A stretch of 64,000 nucleotides of DNA from Marinomonas posidonica IVIA-Po-181 (GCF_000214215.1 NC_015559.1:2901001-2965000), one strand, 5' to 3'. Counted from the stretch's first letter, positions 9,601 through 19,677 are shown. Notes: generated from the sequence alone by a model not told the origin. A program made the numbers and translations.

Positions 9601-10332
9601 TTATCGCCCACCATAGCGACGCTGACGATTCTGATAAATACCAATTGCCTCATCAAAATCAGATTGATCAAAGTCCGGCCATAAAACCGGTAAAAAAACA
9701 AACTCTGAATACGCTGATTGCCACAACATAAAGTTACTAATACGCTCTTCTCCTGACGTTCGGATTAATAAATCCGGTTCAGGTAGATCCGCTAATTGAA
9801 TACGAGAAGCCAATTTTTCCGTTGTAATGTCATCAGGGGATAATTGACCTGCCGCGACTTCTTTGGCTAACAATTTAGCCGCTTGCGCGATATCCCAGCG
9901 ACCACCATAGTTCGCTGCGATCACCAATGTCATCTGATCATGATCTTTGGTGGCTTCCTCTGTAGCTCGGATTTGCGCCTGCAAGTTATCGCTAAAGCCG
10001 GAAACATCACCCATCACTCGTAATCGAATTTTATGCGTTTTAAGACGTTTTAGTTCTTTCTTCAAGGAGCGCATAAAAAGCCCCATCAAACCATCCACTT
10101 CCACCTGTGGGCGCTTCCAGTTTTCACTGGAAAATGCGAACAAGGTCAACACCTTTACCCCGGATCGAGCCGCCGCCTCAACGGTTCGACGAACAGCCGC
10201 CGCACCAGCTGTGTGGCCAGCAATACTCGGGAGATGTTTTTTCTTCGCCCAGCGATTATTACCATCCATGATAATGGCAATATGAGCTGGGCCGACTGCA
10301 GACTCTGCGCTGCCGTCAACCAATTCAGACAT
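9601..10332 (-). CDS. uppS: Undecaprenyl diphosphate synthase (cis-prenyltransferase)
   Basis: UppS extends farnesyl diphosphate with isopentenyl diphosphate to the C55 carrier used for peptidoglycan and O-antigen. The 243-aa product carries the catalytic-Asp motif IAIIMDGNNRWA, LFAFSSENW, and LLIRTSGEERISNFMLWQ. An intrinsic terminator stands immediately upstream, between frr and uppS, so expression may depend on read-through or on a promoter I could not identify. Confidence 0.96.
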   Translation of the reverse strand: MSELVDGSAESAVGPAHIAIIMDGNNRWAKKKHLPSIAGHTAGAAAVRRTVEAAARSGVKVLTLFAFSSENWKRPQVEVDGLMGLFMRSLKKELKRLKTHKIRLRVMGDVSGFSDNLQAQIRATEEATKDHDQMTLVIAANYGGRWDIAQAAKLLAKEVAAGQLSPDDITTEKLASRIQLADLPEPDLLIRTSGEERISNFMLWQSAYSEFVFLPVLWPDFDQSDFDEAIGIYQNRQRRYGGR

Positions 10333-10350
10333 ATCTATATCCTAGCCAAT

Positions 10351-10376
10351 AAAAAAAGCGAGCCAAGCTCGCTTCT
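10351..10376 (-). terminator. Intrinsic terminator between frr and uppS
   Basis: The hairpin AAGCGAGC / GCTCGCTT (about 10356-10374, 3-nt loop) is followed on the minus strand by a run of T at 10351-10357. It begins a few bases after the frr stop and ends 18 nt before uppS. Confidence 0.8.
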
Positions 10377-10380
10377 CTCA

Positions 10381-10938
10381 TTAAATTTCCATCAAGTCTT
10401 TTTCTTTCGCTGCAAGGCGCTCTTCAACCTGGGCGACAAACTTATCGGTTAGTTTTTGCACTTGATCTTGGCCACGACGATCTTCGTCTTCTGAAATTTC
10501 TTTCTCTTTCACTAAGTCTTTCAAATTTGCATTCGCATCACGGCGAATATTACGTATGGCAATACGGCCATTTTCCGCTTCCGACTTCGCCTGTTTGAAA
10601 TAATTTTTACGAGTCTCTTCCGTCAAGGCCGGCATTGGGATACGAATCAAACTTCCGTTCGTTGCTGGGTTCAAGCCAAGATCCGATTTCATAATGGCTT
10701 TTTCAATTTCCGGCACAAGGTTACTTTCCCAGGGAGAAACGCCAAGAGTACGAGCGTCTTCAACCGTAACATTGGCTACCTGACTTAAAGGCGTTTCAGA
10801 ACCGTAATAATTCACTTTAATTGAATCTAACAAACTTGGATGCGCACGCCCCGTTCGGATTTTTTTAAACGCGGATTCAACAGACGATACCGCTTTGCTC
10901 ATGCGCTCTTCTGCGTCTTTCAAAATTTCGTTAATCAT
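10381..10938 (-). CDS. frr: Ribosome recycling factor
   Basis: RRF, with EF-G, splits post-termination ribosomes. The 185-aa product equals the E. coli length and has the typical start [13 protein letters not shown] and the stretch [15 protein letters not shown]. The open frame reaches 10953, but the ATG at 10938 has GAGGAAG just upstream and lies 7 nt after the pyrH stop, so it is preferred. The pyrH-frr pairing is widely conserved. Confidence 0.97.
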   Translation of the reverse strand: MINEILKDAEERMSKAVSSVESAFKKIRTGRAHPSLLDSIKVNYYGSETPLSQVANVTVEDARTLGVSPWESNLVPEIEKAIMKSDLGLNPATNGSLIRIPMPALTEETRKNYFKQAKSEAENGRIAIRNIRRDANANLKDLVKEKEISEDEDRRGQDQVQKLTDKFVAQVEERLAAKEKDLMEI

Positions 10939-10945
10939 AACTTCC

Positions 10946-11668
10946 TCACTCAATCAGTGTGCCTTCATTGCCACCAACCATGATATTGATCAGGGCGCCT
11001 GGCTTGTTCATATTAAATACTCTTAACGGCATAGAATGGTCACGAGTCAAACAAATGGCGGTTAAATCCATCACGCCCAATTGCTTCTCTAATACTTCAT
11101 CGTAACCCAATTTATCATATTTAACGGCATCAGGATCTTTCATCGGATCCGCCGAGTAAACGCCATCTACTTTTGTCGCTTTCAATACAACATCGGCATC
11201 AATCTCAATACCGCGCAAACAAGCAGCAGAGTCCGTTGTAAAGAAAGGGTTACCCGTGCCCGCAGAGAAGATCAACACATCACCTTCTTTCATTAACCGC
11301 ATCGCACGACGTCTGTCGTAAGGCTCAACAATACCTGTCATGGTAATGGCCGACATCACACGAGTCGCAATATTCGCTCTTTCAAGCGCATCACGCATTG
11401 CCAAAGCATTCATTACCGTTGCTAACATCCCCATGTGATCACCTGTCACACGGTCCATACCAGCTTGACTCAAAGCTTGGCCGCGGAATAAGTTACCACC
11501 ACCAATAACAATCCCTACTTCAACCCCAATACCGCGTAATTGACCTATTTCCAGTGCAATACGGTTCAATACTTTAGGATCGATACCGAAAGACTCATCA
11601 CCCATCAAGGCTTCGCCACTCAACTTAAGCAAAATACGTTTGTAATTTGGATTCTTTTCTTTTGGCAT
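10946..11668 (-). CDS. pyrH: UMP kinase
   Basis: PyrH phosphorylates UMP to UDP in pyrimidine synthesis and is regulated by GTP and UTP in its family. The product is 240 aa with the amino-acid-kinase motifs [21 protein letters not shown] and, near the C-terminus, [14 protein letters not shown]. The frame is open from a TTG at 11683, but the ATG at 11668 is preceded by a strong GGAGGTGG and gives the usual length. It is separated from tsf by a strong terminator, so pyrH-frr probably has its own promoter in the 11669-11745 gap. Confidence 0.96.
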   Translation of the reverse strand: MPKEKNPNYKRILLKLSGEALMGDESFGIDPKVLNRIALEIGQLRGIGVEVGIVIGGGNLFRGQALSQAGMDRVTGDHMGMLATVMNALAMRDALERANIATRVMSAITMTGIVEPYDRRRAMRLMKEGDVLIFSAGTGNPFFTTDSAACLRGIEIDADVVLKATKVDGVYSADPMKDPDAVKYDKLGYDEVLEKQLGVMDLTAICLTRDHSMPLRVFNMNKPGALINIMVGGNEGTLIE

Positions 11669-11745
11669 ACCCACCTCCGGCAAGGGATTTCATCTTTAGA
11701 GCAATTGAATCACACAAAAATGACTCTTTTGCATCCAGCTTTCAT

Positions 11746-11773
11746 AAAAAGGGGCAGTCAAGCTGCCCCTTTT
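11746..11773 (-). terminator. Strong intrinsic terminator after tsf
   Basis: AAAAGGGGCAG (11747-11757) and CTGCCCCTTTT (11763-11773) form a perfect 11-bp stem with a 5-nt loop, ending in a T run on either strand. It closes the rpsB-tsf unit. Confidence 0.9.
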
Positions 11774-11797
11774 AAAAACACATTACACAACTCGGAA

Positions 11798-12658
11798 TTA
11801 ACCTTTAAGCTGTGCAGCAACCTCTGCAGCGAAGTCAACTTCTTCCACTTCAATACCTTCGCCTACTTCAAGACGAACAAAAGAAGTTACAGAAGCACCA
11901 GCGTCTTTCACTAGTTGACCCACTTTAATTTCTGGGTTTTTAACGAAAGGCTGCTCAACAAGGCTGTTTTCAGCCAAGAATTTTTTCATGCGGCCAACAA
12001 TCATTTTATCAACGATTTCAGCAGGCTTACCAGCCATATCAGGCTGTGCACGAACGATCTCTTCTTCTTTAGCAAGTACGTCAGCAGGCATGTCGTCACC
12101 TTGCACAACACGAGGGGCAACAGCCGCAACGTGCATTGAAACGTCTTTTGCCAATTCAGCAGAACCGTTTTCAAGTTGAGTCAATACAGCAATTTGACCG
12201 TTACCGTGAAGGTAACCACCAATTAGACCACCTTCAACAATAACCGCACGACGAGGCGTGATGTTTTCACCGATCTTTTGAACCAAAGCTTCACGAGCCT
12301 GGCCAATTTCGCCAGCCAACAAAGTTTCCATGCTAGTTTCTTTCGTTGCAAAAACAACGTCAGCAACTTTGTTAGCAAAAGCAACAAAACCTTCATCACG
12401 TGAAGCGAAGTCAGTTTCAGAGTTCACTTCAACCAACACACCGTAAGAAGCATCGTCAGCAACACGCATAACGATTGTTCCTTCCGCTGCAGTACGGCCT
12501 GCCTTCTTAGCAGCTTTCATACCACTAGATTTACGAAGCTCTTCGATAGCTACTTCGACATCACCATTAGCAGCGACAAGTGCTTTTTTACACTCCATCA
12601 TGCCAAGGCCAGTACGTTCACGTAGCTCTTTTACCAATGCTGCAGATACTGCGGCCAT
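11798..12658 (-). CDS. tsf: Elongation factor Ts
   Basis: EF-Ts is the nucleotide exchange factor for EF-Tu. The product is 286 aa with the N-terminal UBA-like domain ([20 protein letters not shown]), the EF-Tu-contacting [12 protein letters not shown] stretch, and the two dimerisation subdomains. It follows rpsB as in most bacteria, separated by 89 bp that hold a terminator-like hairpin. Confidence 0.97.
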   Translation of the reverse strand: MAAVSAALVKELRERTGLGMMECKKALVAANGDVEVAIEELRKSSGMKAAKKAGRTAAEGTIVMRVADDASYGVLVEVNSETDFASRDEGFVAFANKVADVVFATKETSMETLLAGEIGQAREALVQKIGENITPRRAVIVEGGLIGGYLHGNGQIAVLTQLENGSAELAKDVSMHVAAVAPRVVQGDDMPADVLAKEEEIVRAQPDMAGKPAEIVDKMIVGRMKKFLAENSLVEQPFVKNPEIKVGQLVKDAGASVTSFVRLEVGEGIEVEEVDFAAEVAAQLKG

Positions 12659-12687
12659 GTTAAATCCTCTTTTACCAATTCAAATTT

Positions 12688-12719
12688 AAAAAAGGAGGCG
12701 AGTCACTCGTCCTCCCTTT
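12688..12719 (-). terminator. Attenuator-like terminator between rpsB and tsf
   Basis: On the minus strand an imperfect GC-rich hairpin (GGGAGGACGAGT / ACTCGCCTCC) is followed by TTTTTT. It lies between rpsB and tsf, where E. coli also has an intergenic attenuator, and would set the S2 to EF-Ts transcript ratio. Confidence 0.65.
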
Positions 12720-12747
12720 AGAAACCAGAACAAACTCGAAAGTTTGC

Positions 12748-13482
12748 TTACGCTTCAGCAGCTTCGTTTACTTCAACGAATTCGTCAGCACTGCCAGCAG
12801 TTGCAGAACGGCCTTCAAGAACCGCATCAGCAAACGCTGAAACATAAAGCTGAACCGCACGAATCGCATCGTCGTTAGCTGGAATGATGTAATCAACACC
12901 ATCTGGGTTACTGTTAGTATCAACGATACCGATAACAGGAATACCCAATTTGTTTGCTTCTTTAATCGCGATACGCTCGTGATCAACGTCGATAACAAAC
13001 AATACGTCTGGTAGACCACCCATATCCTTGATACCACCCATTGAAAGCTCAAGTTTCTCAAGCTCACGAGTACGCATCAAAGCTTCTTTCTTAGTCAATT
13101 TCTCGAACGTACCATCAGTCATCTGAGACTCAAGCTCACGAAGACGCTTGATAGAAGCACGGATGGTTTTGTAGTTCGTCAACATACCACCTAACCAACG
13201 GTGGTTAACGTATGGCATGCTTGCACGAGCGGCTTGCTCTTTGATTGTTTTAGATGCTGCACGCTTTGTACCAACAAACAAAACCTTGTTTTTGTTCTCA
13301 GCCATTTTCTTAACTAGCTCAAGTGCTTCGTTAATAGCAGGAACTGTGTGTTCAAGGTTGATGATATGAATCTTGTTACGTGCACCGAAAATGAATGGCT
13401 TCATTTTTGGATTCCAGTAACGAGTTTGGTGACCAAAGTGTGAACCAACCTGTAGAAGGTCGCGCATAGATACTGTAGGCAT
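12748..13482 (-). CDS. rpsB: 30S ribosomal protein S2
   Basis: S2 binds the 30S subunit late in assembly and is needed for S1 attachment. The product is 244 aa from the ATG at 13482, with [19 protein letters not shown] at the N-terminus, [22 protein letters not shown] and an acidic C-terminal tail. The frame is open to 13530, but AAAGGAT lies just before the 13482 ATG and the extension does not match S2. Confidence 0.98.
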   Translation of the reverse strand: MPTVSMRDLLQVGSHFGHQTRYWNPKMKPFIFGARNKIHIINLEHTVPAINEALELVKKMAENKNKVLFVGTKRAASKTIKEQAARASMPYVNHRWLGGMLTNYKTIRASIKRLRELESQMTDGTFEKLTKKEALMRTRELEKLELSMGGIKDMGGLPDVLFVIDVDHERIAIKEANKLGIPVIGIVDTNSNPDGVDYIIPANDDAIRAVQLYVSAFADAVLEGRSATAGSADEFVEVNEAAEA

Positions 13483-13640
13483 TTTACTATCCTTTATTTG
13501 GGTTAAATTGTGCTTACCAGCTAAAAGCATCAGTCAAACAAGGTTTAAAGCAACCTAAGACACCCCAGACACTTTCATTTATTGCGGTAAGATCGTTAGT
13601 TTTAAGTTATTACTTAACTCATGGACATAAGCCCGTTAAG
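13483..13640 (-). ncRNA. rpsB 5' leader, candidate S2 autoregulatory element (t44-like)
   Basis: The roughly 160-nt untranslated leader of rpsB contains a CTGGGGTG segment followed by an AGGTT-GCTTTA-AACCT hairpin (around 13541-13556). In gammaproteobacteria the rpsB leader (t44 family) is bound by S2 to shut off rpsB-tsf translation. The position and a GGGG-plus-hairpin layout fit, but I could not fold or align it, so membership in the family is inferred. Confidence 0.5.
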
Positions 13641-13647
13641 CCGGCGT

Positions 13648-13675
13648 TTTATACCACAAACCAGACCAAATCAAA
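13648..13675 (-). promoter_or_regulatory. Candidate sigma-70 promoter of rpsB-tsf
   Basis: On the minus strand TTTGAT and TATAAA are separated by 16 bp, and the -10 box is followed by the GC-rich stretch ACGCCGG. GC-rich discriminators are typical of stringently controlled ribosomal promoters. The placement about 165 bp upstream of rpsB leaves room for the leader. No start site has been mapped. Confidence 0.55.
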
Positions 13676-13799
13676 AGACAAAAAGCGTATTTTTGCCATT
13701 AAACCAAGCAATGTTTTTTCATTTAGAGAGGCGATTCTGCCGCTTAACTCATGTAGAATACCCCACAACTAAATGAAAATTCTTTAAGATCGATAGACT

Positions 13800-14657
13800 A
13801 TGAGCAACGAAATCCTACAAAAAGTTGAACAACTCACACAAAACGGCCGCCTTGATGTCCCTAAAGCAACGCCACGTCCTGCTGCGACCCGCTTCACTGA
13901 CATCAGCGATATAGAAGGTATGCGAACGGCCGGCAAACTTGCCGCAGACGTTCTAGTCATGCTCGAAGAATTCGTTGTACCGGGTGTTAGCACAGAACAA
14001 CTTGATATCATTGCCCACAATTACATTGTTGAGCAACAAGGCGCCATTCCAGCCCCACTGAACTATCACGGTTTTCCTAAATCCTGCTGCACATCGGTTA
14101 ACGATGTGATTTGTCATGGCATTCCAAACGATAAAGCTTTAAAGAAAGGTGATGTCGTCAATATCGACATTACCATCATCAAAGACGGCTACTATGGCGA
14201 CACCAGCAAGATGTTCTTTGTTGGGCCCGTTGCTCCTCATGCTGAGCGCCTAGCAAAAGTGACTCAAGAATGCCTATACATTGCCATCGACCTGGTCAAA
14301 CCAGGCGTACAGCTTGGTGATATTGGTGCCGCTATCGCTGCGCATGCTCACAAAAACCACTATTCTGTTGTTGAAGAGTATTGTGGCCATGGCGTCGGCA
14401 CCACCTTCCATGGCGAGCCACAAGTGGCTCACTACGGCAAAGCTGGCACGGGTGTGACATTGGAAGAAGGCATGACTCTGACCATTGAACCGATGATTAA
14501 CGCCGGCAAAAAACAGGTTAAGCACTCAGGTCCTGATAACTGGATTGCCAAAACCAAAGATGGTCGTTTATCTGCTCAATACGAACATACTTTGTTAATT
14601 ACGGCCGATGGCGTTGAAGTTCTAACTCGTCGCCCAGAGGAAACGCGCTTCGCATAG
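13800..14657 (+). CDS. map: Methionine aminopeptidase, type I
   Basis: Map removes the initiator methionine from nascent proteins. The product (285 aa) has the five metal ligands in their usual settings: NIDITIIKDGYYGDTS (two Asp), CGHGVGTTFHGEP (His), TIEPMI (Glu) and QYEHTLLIT (Glu). It carries about 30 residues before the usual N-terminus (ISDIEGMRTAG), whose role is unknown; no strong ribosome binding site precedes the start and no better internal ATG is obvious. It is divergent from rpsB across 317 bp, a common arrangement with rpsB. Confidence 0.95.
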   Translation: MSNEILQKVEQLTQNGRLDVPKATPRPAATRFTDISDIEGMRTAGKLAADVLVMLEEFVVPGVSTEQLDIIAHNYIVEQQGAIPAPLNYHGFPKSCCTSVNDVICHGIPNDKALKKGDVVNIDITIIKDGYYGDTSKMFFVGPVAPHAERLAKVTQECLYIAIDLVKPGVQLGDIGAAIAAHAHKNHYSVVEEYCGHGVGTTFHGEPQVAHYGKAGTGVTLEEGMTLTIEPMINAGKKQVKHSGPDNWIAKTKDGRLSAQYEHTLLITADGVEVLTRRPEETRFA

Positions 14658-14715
14658 AAGCGCCTTTTCGATTTACTAACACAGATCAACCTGATCCATT
14701 CTTCGAGGCTTTTGT

Positions 14716-17409
14716 ATGGACTTCCCTGCTTTTCCGGACGCTCCGCCACTTCTTTCAAATGAAGAAAAACACGAACTTTCACAAGCTGAATGCTCCATTT
14801 CTCGCTATAAAGCTATTATTGAAGAAAAAACCAACGCCTATAATGATCTGTTTCACTCTCTCTACCCGATTGAGAAACTGGTCAAAGGACTCTCTGCTTT
14901 TTTCGATGAAGTACTACAAGCCGCATGGAAAGCCAAAGATCTCAATGTCGAAAAGCACGTCAGCCTAGTGGCGGTTGGGGGTTATGGTCGTAGCGAACTG
15001 CACCCAAAATCGGACATTGATCTGCTGATTCTGATTGAAAATGAGACGTCAGCACCAAAAGACAAACTCGAAGCCTTTATCACCTTCTTGTGGGACATCA
15101 ATTTAGACATAGGACACAGTGTCCGCAGCCTAGATGAATGCACAGAAATCGCCAAGCAAGACATCACCATCATCACCAATTTGATTGAGTCTCGCACCCT
15201 GATTGGCCCTGTTGCCTTGCTCGATACATTACAAGTCAGCATTGATACGGACAAGATGTGGGATGGTCGCTCGTTTTATGAAGCCAAACTGCAAGAACAG
15301 AAGCAACGTCATGGCAAATATCAAAATACCGCCTACAATTTAGAACCTAATCTAAAAGAATGCCCTGGCGGTTTACGTGACATGCAAGTCATTGACTGGG
15401 TCGCTAAACGCCACCTTCATACCCATAGACTTAGTGCTTTAATTGACAAAGAGTTCCTTTCGGAAGACGAATACATTCAAATCAAAGGGGCGGTAAGTCA
15501 CTTGTGGCGTATTCGCTGGGCACTTCACATGATCGCAGGACGCAAAGAAGATCGTCTGTTATTTGACCACCAGCGCACTCTAGCGAAACTATTTGGCTTT
15601 GATGATGACGATCTAAAACGCAATGTTGAGCGTTTTATGCAGGGCTATTATCAAAGTGTCGCTGCGATTCAACAGCTAAATGACCTCTTACTACAGCATT
15701 TTGAAGAGTCCTTTTTAAGCAGCGACGAGAAAAACAACATTGAAATCATTAATGAGCATTTTCAAATCGCCAATGGTCAGCTTGAAGCACGCACCCCGAC
15801 CCTCTTCCAAGACAACCCTTCGAGCATGCTAGAACTGTACGTTGTCTATGGCGAGTACGAAAATATTCGGGGCATTCGTGCCAACACCATGCGCCAGTTA
15901 CGCGACAATCTTGAACTTATCGACGATGACTTCCGTCACGACAGTGTTAACACCAACCTGTTCTTGGATGTTATTGCCAGTCGTTATCGCTTAACTACCA
16001 TTTTAAGATCAATGAAACATCTAGGCTTGTTGGGTCGTTACTTACCGGAATTTGGCGCCATCATTGGGCAAATGCAGCACGACCTATTCCACATTTATAC
16101 GGTCGATGCTCATACCCTACAACTCATTGAAAACCTTCGTCGCCTCTGGCTTTCTGAGTACAAGCAGAAGTTTCCCATTTCCGCCCAAGCCATACGCCAC
16201 GTTCCGAAAGTCGAATTGCTTTACATTGCCGGACTTTATCATGACATAGCGAAAGGCCGTGGCGGCGACCATTCAGAACTGGGCTGCGTGGATGCGCAAC
16301 TCTTTTGTGAACGCCATGGATTATCCAAACGCGATACCGAATTAGTCATTTGGATGGTTCGCAATCATTTATTTATGTCAGTGACCGCACAACGTAAAGA
16401 CATATCAGACCCAGAAGTCATTTGGGAATTTGCCAGCTACGTTAAAGACCAAGAACATCTGGACTACCTCTTCATCTTAACGGTAGCCGACATTAACGCC
16501 ACGAATCCAACCATGTGGAACAGCTGGCGTGCATCGTTAATGCGTCAACTCTATCTGGAAACAAAGCGCGCCCTTCGCCGTGGCCTTGACTCTCCAATAG
16601 ACGCAGAAACCATTAGTGACGAGCACAAACAAAGAGCCTTGGAATTCATCATTGAACGCAATGTCGACATTGCAGAAGCCGAAGCCATTTGGGACACTAT
16701 TGAAGAAGAGTATTTCATTCGCTCGAACGGGGATGAAATTGCCTGGAATACCGAAGCGATTATTCACCATCGCCCAAGTGACAAACCACTGATCGCCATC
16801 ACACCGCTGGGGGGAAGAAATTTCTCAGGGGCCAGCAAGATTTTTATCTACACCCCCATCAGCCAACACTTATTCGCAGTGACAGCGGCCATTTTTGAAC
16901 AACTAGGTCTGACTATCTTAGACGCTAAAATCAGCCACACCAGTGATAATTACACCTTAGACAGCTTTGTGGTAATGGACAGCAATGAAGCAGACAAGAA
17001 TCTCTACTTAGATAAACAGCGCATTGATTTGATAAAAGACACCCTGATGGAACAACTGGAAAACCCTTCCTCCTACGGCAGTGTGGTACAACGTCACACA
17101 CCAAGAATTTTGAAGATTTTCAACTCACCATCAACAGCTCATTTTGTCAGTCAAGCTGAAGAAGTATGGTCCGCCCTTGAGGTGACAGCCCCTGATCGCC
17201 CAGGTTTATTAGCACTGATCGGCCAATTCTTTATGAACCACAACATCATGCTACATAAAGCCAAAATTGCGACTTTAGGCGAACGAGTAGAAGACACCTT
17301 CTATATTACCGACGATCAAGGTGAGCTGATTTCTGATCCACAGCGCATGGACAAAATTTGCAACCTATTGAAAGAAAAAATTGACCGCTTTTCTCAAGCG
17401 ACGGATTAA
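14716..17409 (+). CDS. glnD: Bifunctional [protein-PII] uridylyltransferase / uridylyl-removing enzyme
   Basis: GlnD senses glutamine and adds or removes UMP on PII proteins, setting nitrogen assimilation through GlnE and NtrBC. The 897-aa product has a nucleotidyltransferase domain with GGYGRSELHPKSDID at residues 88-102, a PII-UTase linker domain (NLEPNLKECPGGLRD), an HD hydrolase domain with AGLYHDIAKGRGGDH near 505-520, and two C-terminal ACT domains (about 705-790 and 815-895, the second opening with EVTAPDRPGLLALI). It is followed 7 nt later by dapC, as in Pseudomonas. Confidence 0.97.
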   Translation: MDFPAFPDAPPLLSNEEKHELSQAECSISRYKAIIEEKTNAYNDLFHSLYPIEKLVKGLSAFFDEVLQAAWKAKDLNVEKHVSLVAVGGYGRSELHPKSDIDLLILIENETSAPKDKLEAFITFLWDINLDIGHSVRSLDECTEIAKQDITIITNLIESRTLIGPVALLDTLQVSIDTDKMWDGRSFYEAKLQEQKQRHGKYQNTAYNLEPNLKECPGGLRDMQVIDWVAKRHLHTHRLSALIDKEFLSEDEYIQIKGAVSHLWRIRWALHMIAGRKEDRLLFDHQRTLAKLFGFDDDDLKRNVERFMQGYYQSVAAIQQLNDLLLQHFEESFLSSDEKNNIEIINEHFQIANGQLEARTPTLFQDNPSSMLELYVVYGEYENIRGIRANTMRQLRDNLELIDDDFRHDSVNTNLFLDVIASRYRLTTILRSMKHLGLLGRYLPEFGAIIGQMQHDLFHIYTVDAHTLQLIENLRRLWLSEYKQKFPISAQAIRHVPKVELLYIAGLYHDIAKGRGGDHSELGCVDAQLFCERHGLSKRDTELVIWMVRNHLFMSVTAQRKDISDPEVIWEFASYVKDQEHLDYLFILTVADINATNPTMWNSWRASLMRQLYLETKRALRRGLDSPIDAETISDEHKQRALEFIIERNVDIAEAEAIWDTIEEEYFIRSNGDEIAWNTEAIIHHRPSDKPLIAITPLGGRNFSGASKIFIYTPISQHLFAVTAAIFEQLGLTILDAKISHTSDNYTLDSFVVMDSNEADKNLYLDKQRIDLIKDTLMEQLENPSSYGSVVQRHTPRILKIFNSPSTAHFVSQAEEVWSALEVTAPDRPGLLALIGQFFMNHNIMLHKAKIATLGERVEDTFYITDDQGELISDPQRMDKICNLLKEKIDRFSQATD

Positions 17410-17416
17410 AGAAAAC

Positions 17417-18604
17417 ATGAACCCATTTATCGATTCCTTACATCCTTATCCATTTCAGAAGTTAGCTGAGTTATTAGAAGGCTTACAGCCCAACCCTGAT
17501 AAGACACTGATCAAACTGACGATTGGTGAACCACAGCACCAAGCACCGCAAGTGGCTCTGGATGCACTGGCTGACAACCTCAACGGCGTGAGCAAATACC
17601 CAAGCACAAAAGGTGAACTAGCACTTCGCCAGTCCATCACCGAATGGACTAAAACACGCTTCAAGCTGAACTCTCTCAACCCTGACACACAGGTTTTGCC
17701 CGTTACAGGCACACGCGAAGCTCTGTTCGCCATCACTCAAACTCTGGTCGGAGAAAAGCCCTCCCCTCTTGTAATTAGCCCTAATCCTTTTTACCAAATA
17801 TACGAGGGCGCAGCGATTCTCGCAGGAGCGAATCGTCATTTCTTGCCATGCGATGCCAACAATCAATATAAGATTGACTACCAAGCCGTAACAGATAACA
17901 TCTGGCAAAATTGTGAAATATTGTTTGTCTGCTCACCAAATAACCCGAGTGGCACAGTTACTACCCTAGAGGAATACGCCTTCCTGATTGAAAAGGCCAA
18001 ACAATTTAACTTTACGATTGTTGCGGACGAGTGCTATTCGGAGATTTATTTCGGTGAAGATGCGCCTCTGGGGCTATTAGAGGCCTGCCAGATCTTGGGG
18101 CACTTAGATTATCAGCATTGCTTAATTTTCCAGTCACTTTCTAAACGTTCTAACCTACCTGGCCTAAGATCAGGGTTTGTGGCAGGTGATGCCAGCCTAC
18201 TGAAACCTTTCTTGCTGTATCGAACTTATCAAGGTTGTGCCATGCCAATTCACCATCAACAAGCCTCAATTGCCGCTTGGAACGATGAACGCCATGTCAT
18301 GGAAAATCGTCAAATTTACACTCGTAAATTTGACGCGGTATTAGACATATTGGAACCCGTCATGCAGGTAAGCAAGCCCGAAGCTGGCTTCTATTTATGG
18401 CCACAACTCACCATGTCTGACGAAGAATTTTGTACAGCTCTATACCAAGAAGAAGCCGTTTTGGTCTTACCTGGCAGTTACCTTGGTCGTGAAGTAAACG
18501 GACACAATCCCGGCAGCCAACATGCTCGAATGGCATTGGTTGCTGAAGAATCAGAATGCACTGAAGCAGCACACAGAATAAAAGCCTTCCTCAGTCGCAG
18601 ATAA
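17417..18604 (+). CDS. dapC: N-succinyldiaminopimelate aminotransferase
   Basis: This class I/II PLP aminotransferase is assigned to the transamination step of the succinylase branch of lysine/meso-DAP synthesis. The 395-aa product begins MNPFIDSLHPYPFQKL and has the PLP-binding lysine in SLSKRSNLPGLRSGF, with FVCSPNNPSGTV upstream. The frame is open from 17381 inside glnD, but the ATG at 17417 matches the family. Its neighbours glnD and dapD support DapC rather than another aminotransferase. Confidence 0.92.
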   Translation: MNPFIDSLHPYPFQKLAELLEGLQPNPDKTLIKLTIGEPQHQAPQVALDALADNLNGVSKYPSTKGELALRQSITEWTKTRFKLNSLNPDTQVLPVTGTREALFAITQTLVGEKPSPLVISPNPFYQIYEGAAILAGANRHFLPCDANNQYKIDYQAVTDNIWQNCEILFVCSPNNPSGTVTTLEEYAFLIEKAKQFNFTIVADECYSEIYFGEDAPLGLLEACQILGHLDYQHCLIFQSLSKRSNLPGLRSGFVAGDASLLKPFLLYRTYQGCAMPIHHQQASIAAWNDERHVMENRQIYTRKFDAVLDILEPVMQVSKPEAGFYLWPQLTMSDEEFCTALYQEEAVLVLPGSYLGREVNGHNPGSQHARMALVAEESECTEAAHRIKAFLSRR

Positions 18605-18639
18605 CCCCTTAGCTATAAAACTCAGTTGGAGATAAATAC

Positions 18640-19677
18640 ATGAGTAATTCAATTTTTGCATTCGGTCTTGGTATTGGCACTCAAAACAAAGAAGGCGATT
18701 GGCTTGAAGTCTTTTACTCAGCGCCTTGTTTAGGGGCTGAAAAAGCCACCCTTGATGCCTTAGTAGAAAGCACAAACTATGAAGGCGGCAATAGCACGCT
18801 AGTATTAGATGAAAGCGACCTAAACCGTCTTCACATGAGCCTTCTAAAAGCCGGTAACATTGAACAAGCAGAATTGGCTTCTCGCCTAAAAGCATCGACC
18901 CAACCAATTATTCTATGTGTATTGGCGTCAGATGAAGCACCCAGCAACCCTGCTGAAGTCTACTTGAAGCTGCAACTTATCTCTCATCGTTTAGTTAAAC
19001 CGCACAGCACAGTGTTAGACGGCATGTTCGGATTGTTGGTTAACACAGCTTGGACCAACGAAGGTCCTATTGATGTTCGCGAACTCGCTGACCGTCAACT
19101 AAGCGCTCGTATGGAAGGTCGCACTATTGAAGTATTCAGTGTGGATAAATTCCCTAAAATGCTTAACTTTGTTGTACCCGCTGGCATTCGTGTTGGTGAT
19201 GCCGCACGTATCCGCCTTGGCGCTCACTTAGGTGAAGGTACCACAGTGATGCACGAAGGCTTTGTAAATTTCAATGCCGGTACGTTGGGCACCAGCATGG
19301 TTGAAGGCCGTATTTCAGCTGGCGTTGTGGTTGGTAATGGCTCTGACTTAGGCGGCGGTTGTTCAACTATGGGCACCCTATCTGGTGGCGGCAATATTGT
19401 CATCGGTGTCGGTGAACAATGTTTGATCGGCGCCAACGCCGGTATCGGCATCGGTCTTGGTGATCGCTGTACGGTTGAATCTGGCCTGTACATCACAGCA
19501 GGTTCTAAGGTAACCGTACTGGACGAGAACAACCAAATTGTCTCTACGGTTAAAGCTCGTGACCTGTCTGGTCAATCTGATCTATTGTTCCGTCGCAACT
19601 CAGAAACAGGTGCAATTGAATGCAAAACCAATAAGACAGCCATTGCTTTAAACGAAGCATTGCACGCACATAACTAG
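18640..19677 (+). CDS. dapD: 2,3,4,5-tetrahydropyridine-2,6-dicarboxylate N-succinyltransferase, long form
   Basis: DapD succinylates tetrahydrodipicolinate from succinyl-CoA in the DAP pathway. The 345-aa product is the longer Pseudomonas-type version, with an N-terminal alpha/beta region and a C-terminal left-handed beta helix (GVVVGNGSDLGGGCSTMGTL and following hexapeptides). TTGGAGAT precedes the ATG. A strong terminator follows it. Confidence 0.95.
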   Translation: MSNSIFAFGLGIGTQNKEGDWLEVFYSAPCLGAEKATLDALVESTNYEGGNSTLVLDESDLNRLHMSLLKAGNIEQAELASRLKASTQPIILCVLASDEAPSNPAEVYLKLQLISHRLVKPHSTVLDGMFGLLVNTAWTNEGPIDVRELADRQLSARMEGRTIEVFSVDKFPKMLNFVVPAGIRVGDAARIRLGAHLGEGTTVMHEGFVNFNAGTLGTSMVEGRISAGVVVGNGSDLGGGCSTMGTLSGGGNIVIGVGEQCLIGANAGIGIGLGDRCTVESGLYITAGSKVTVLDENNQIVSTVKARDLSGQSDLLFRRNSETGAIECKTNKTAIALNEALHAHN

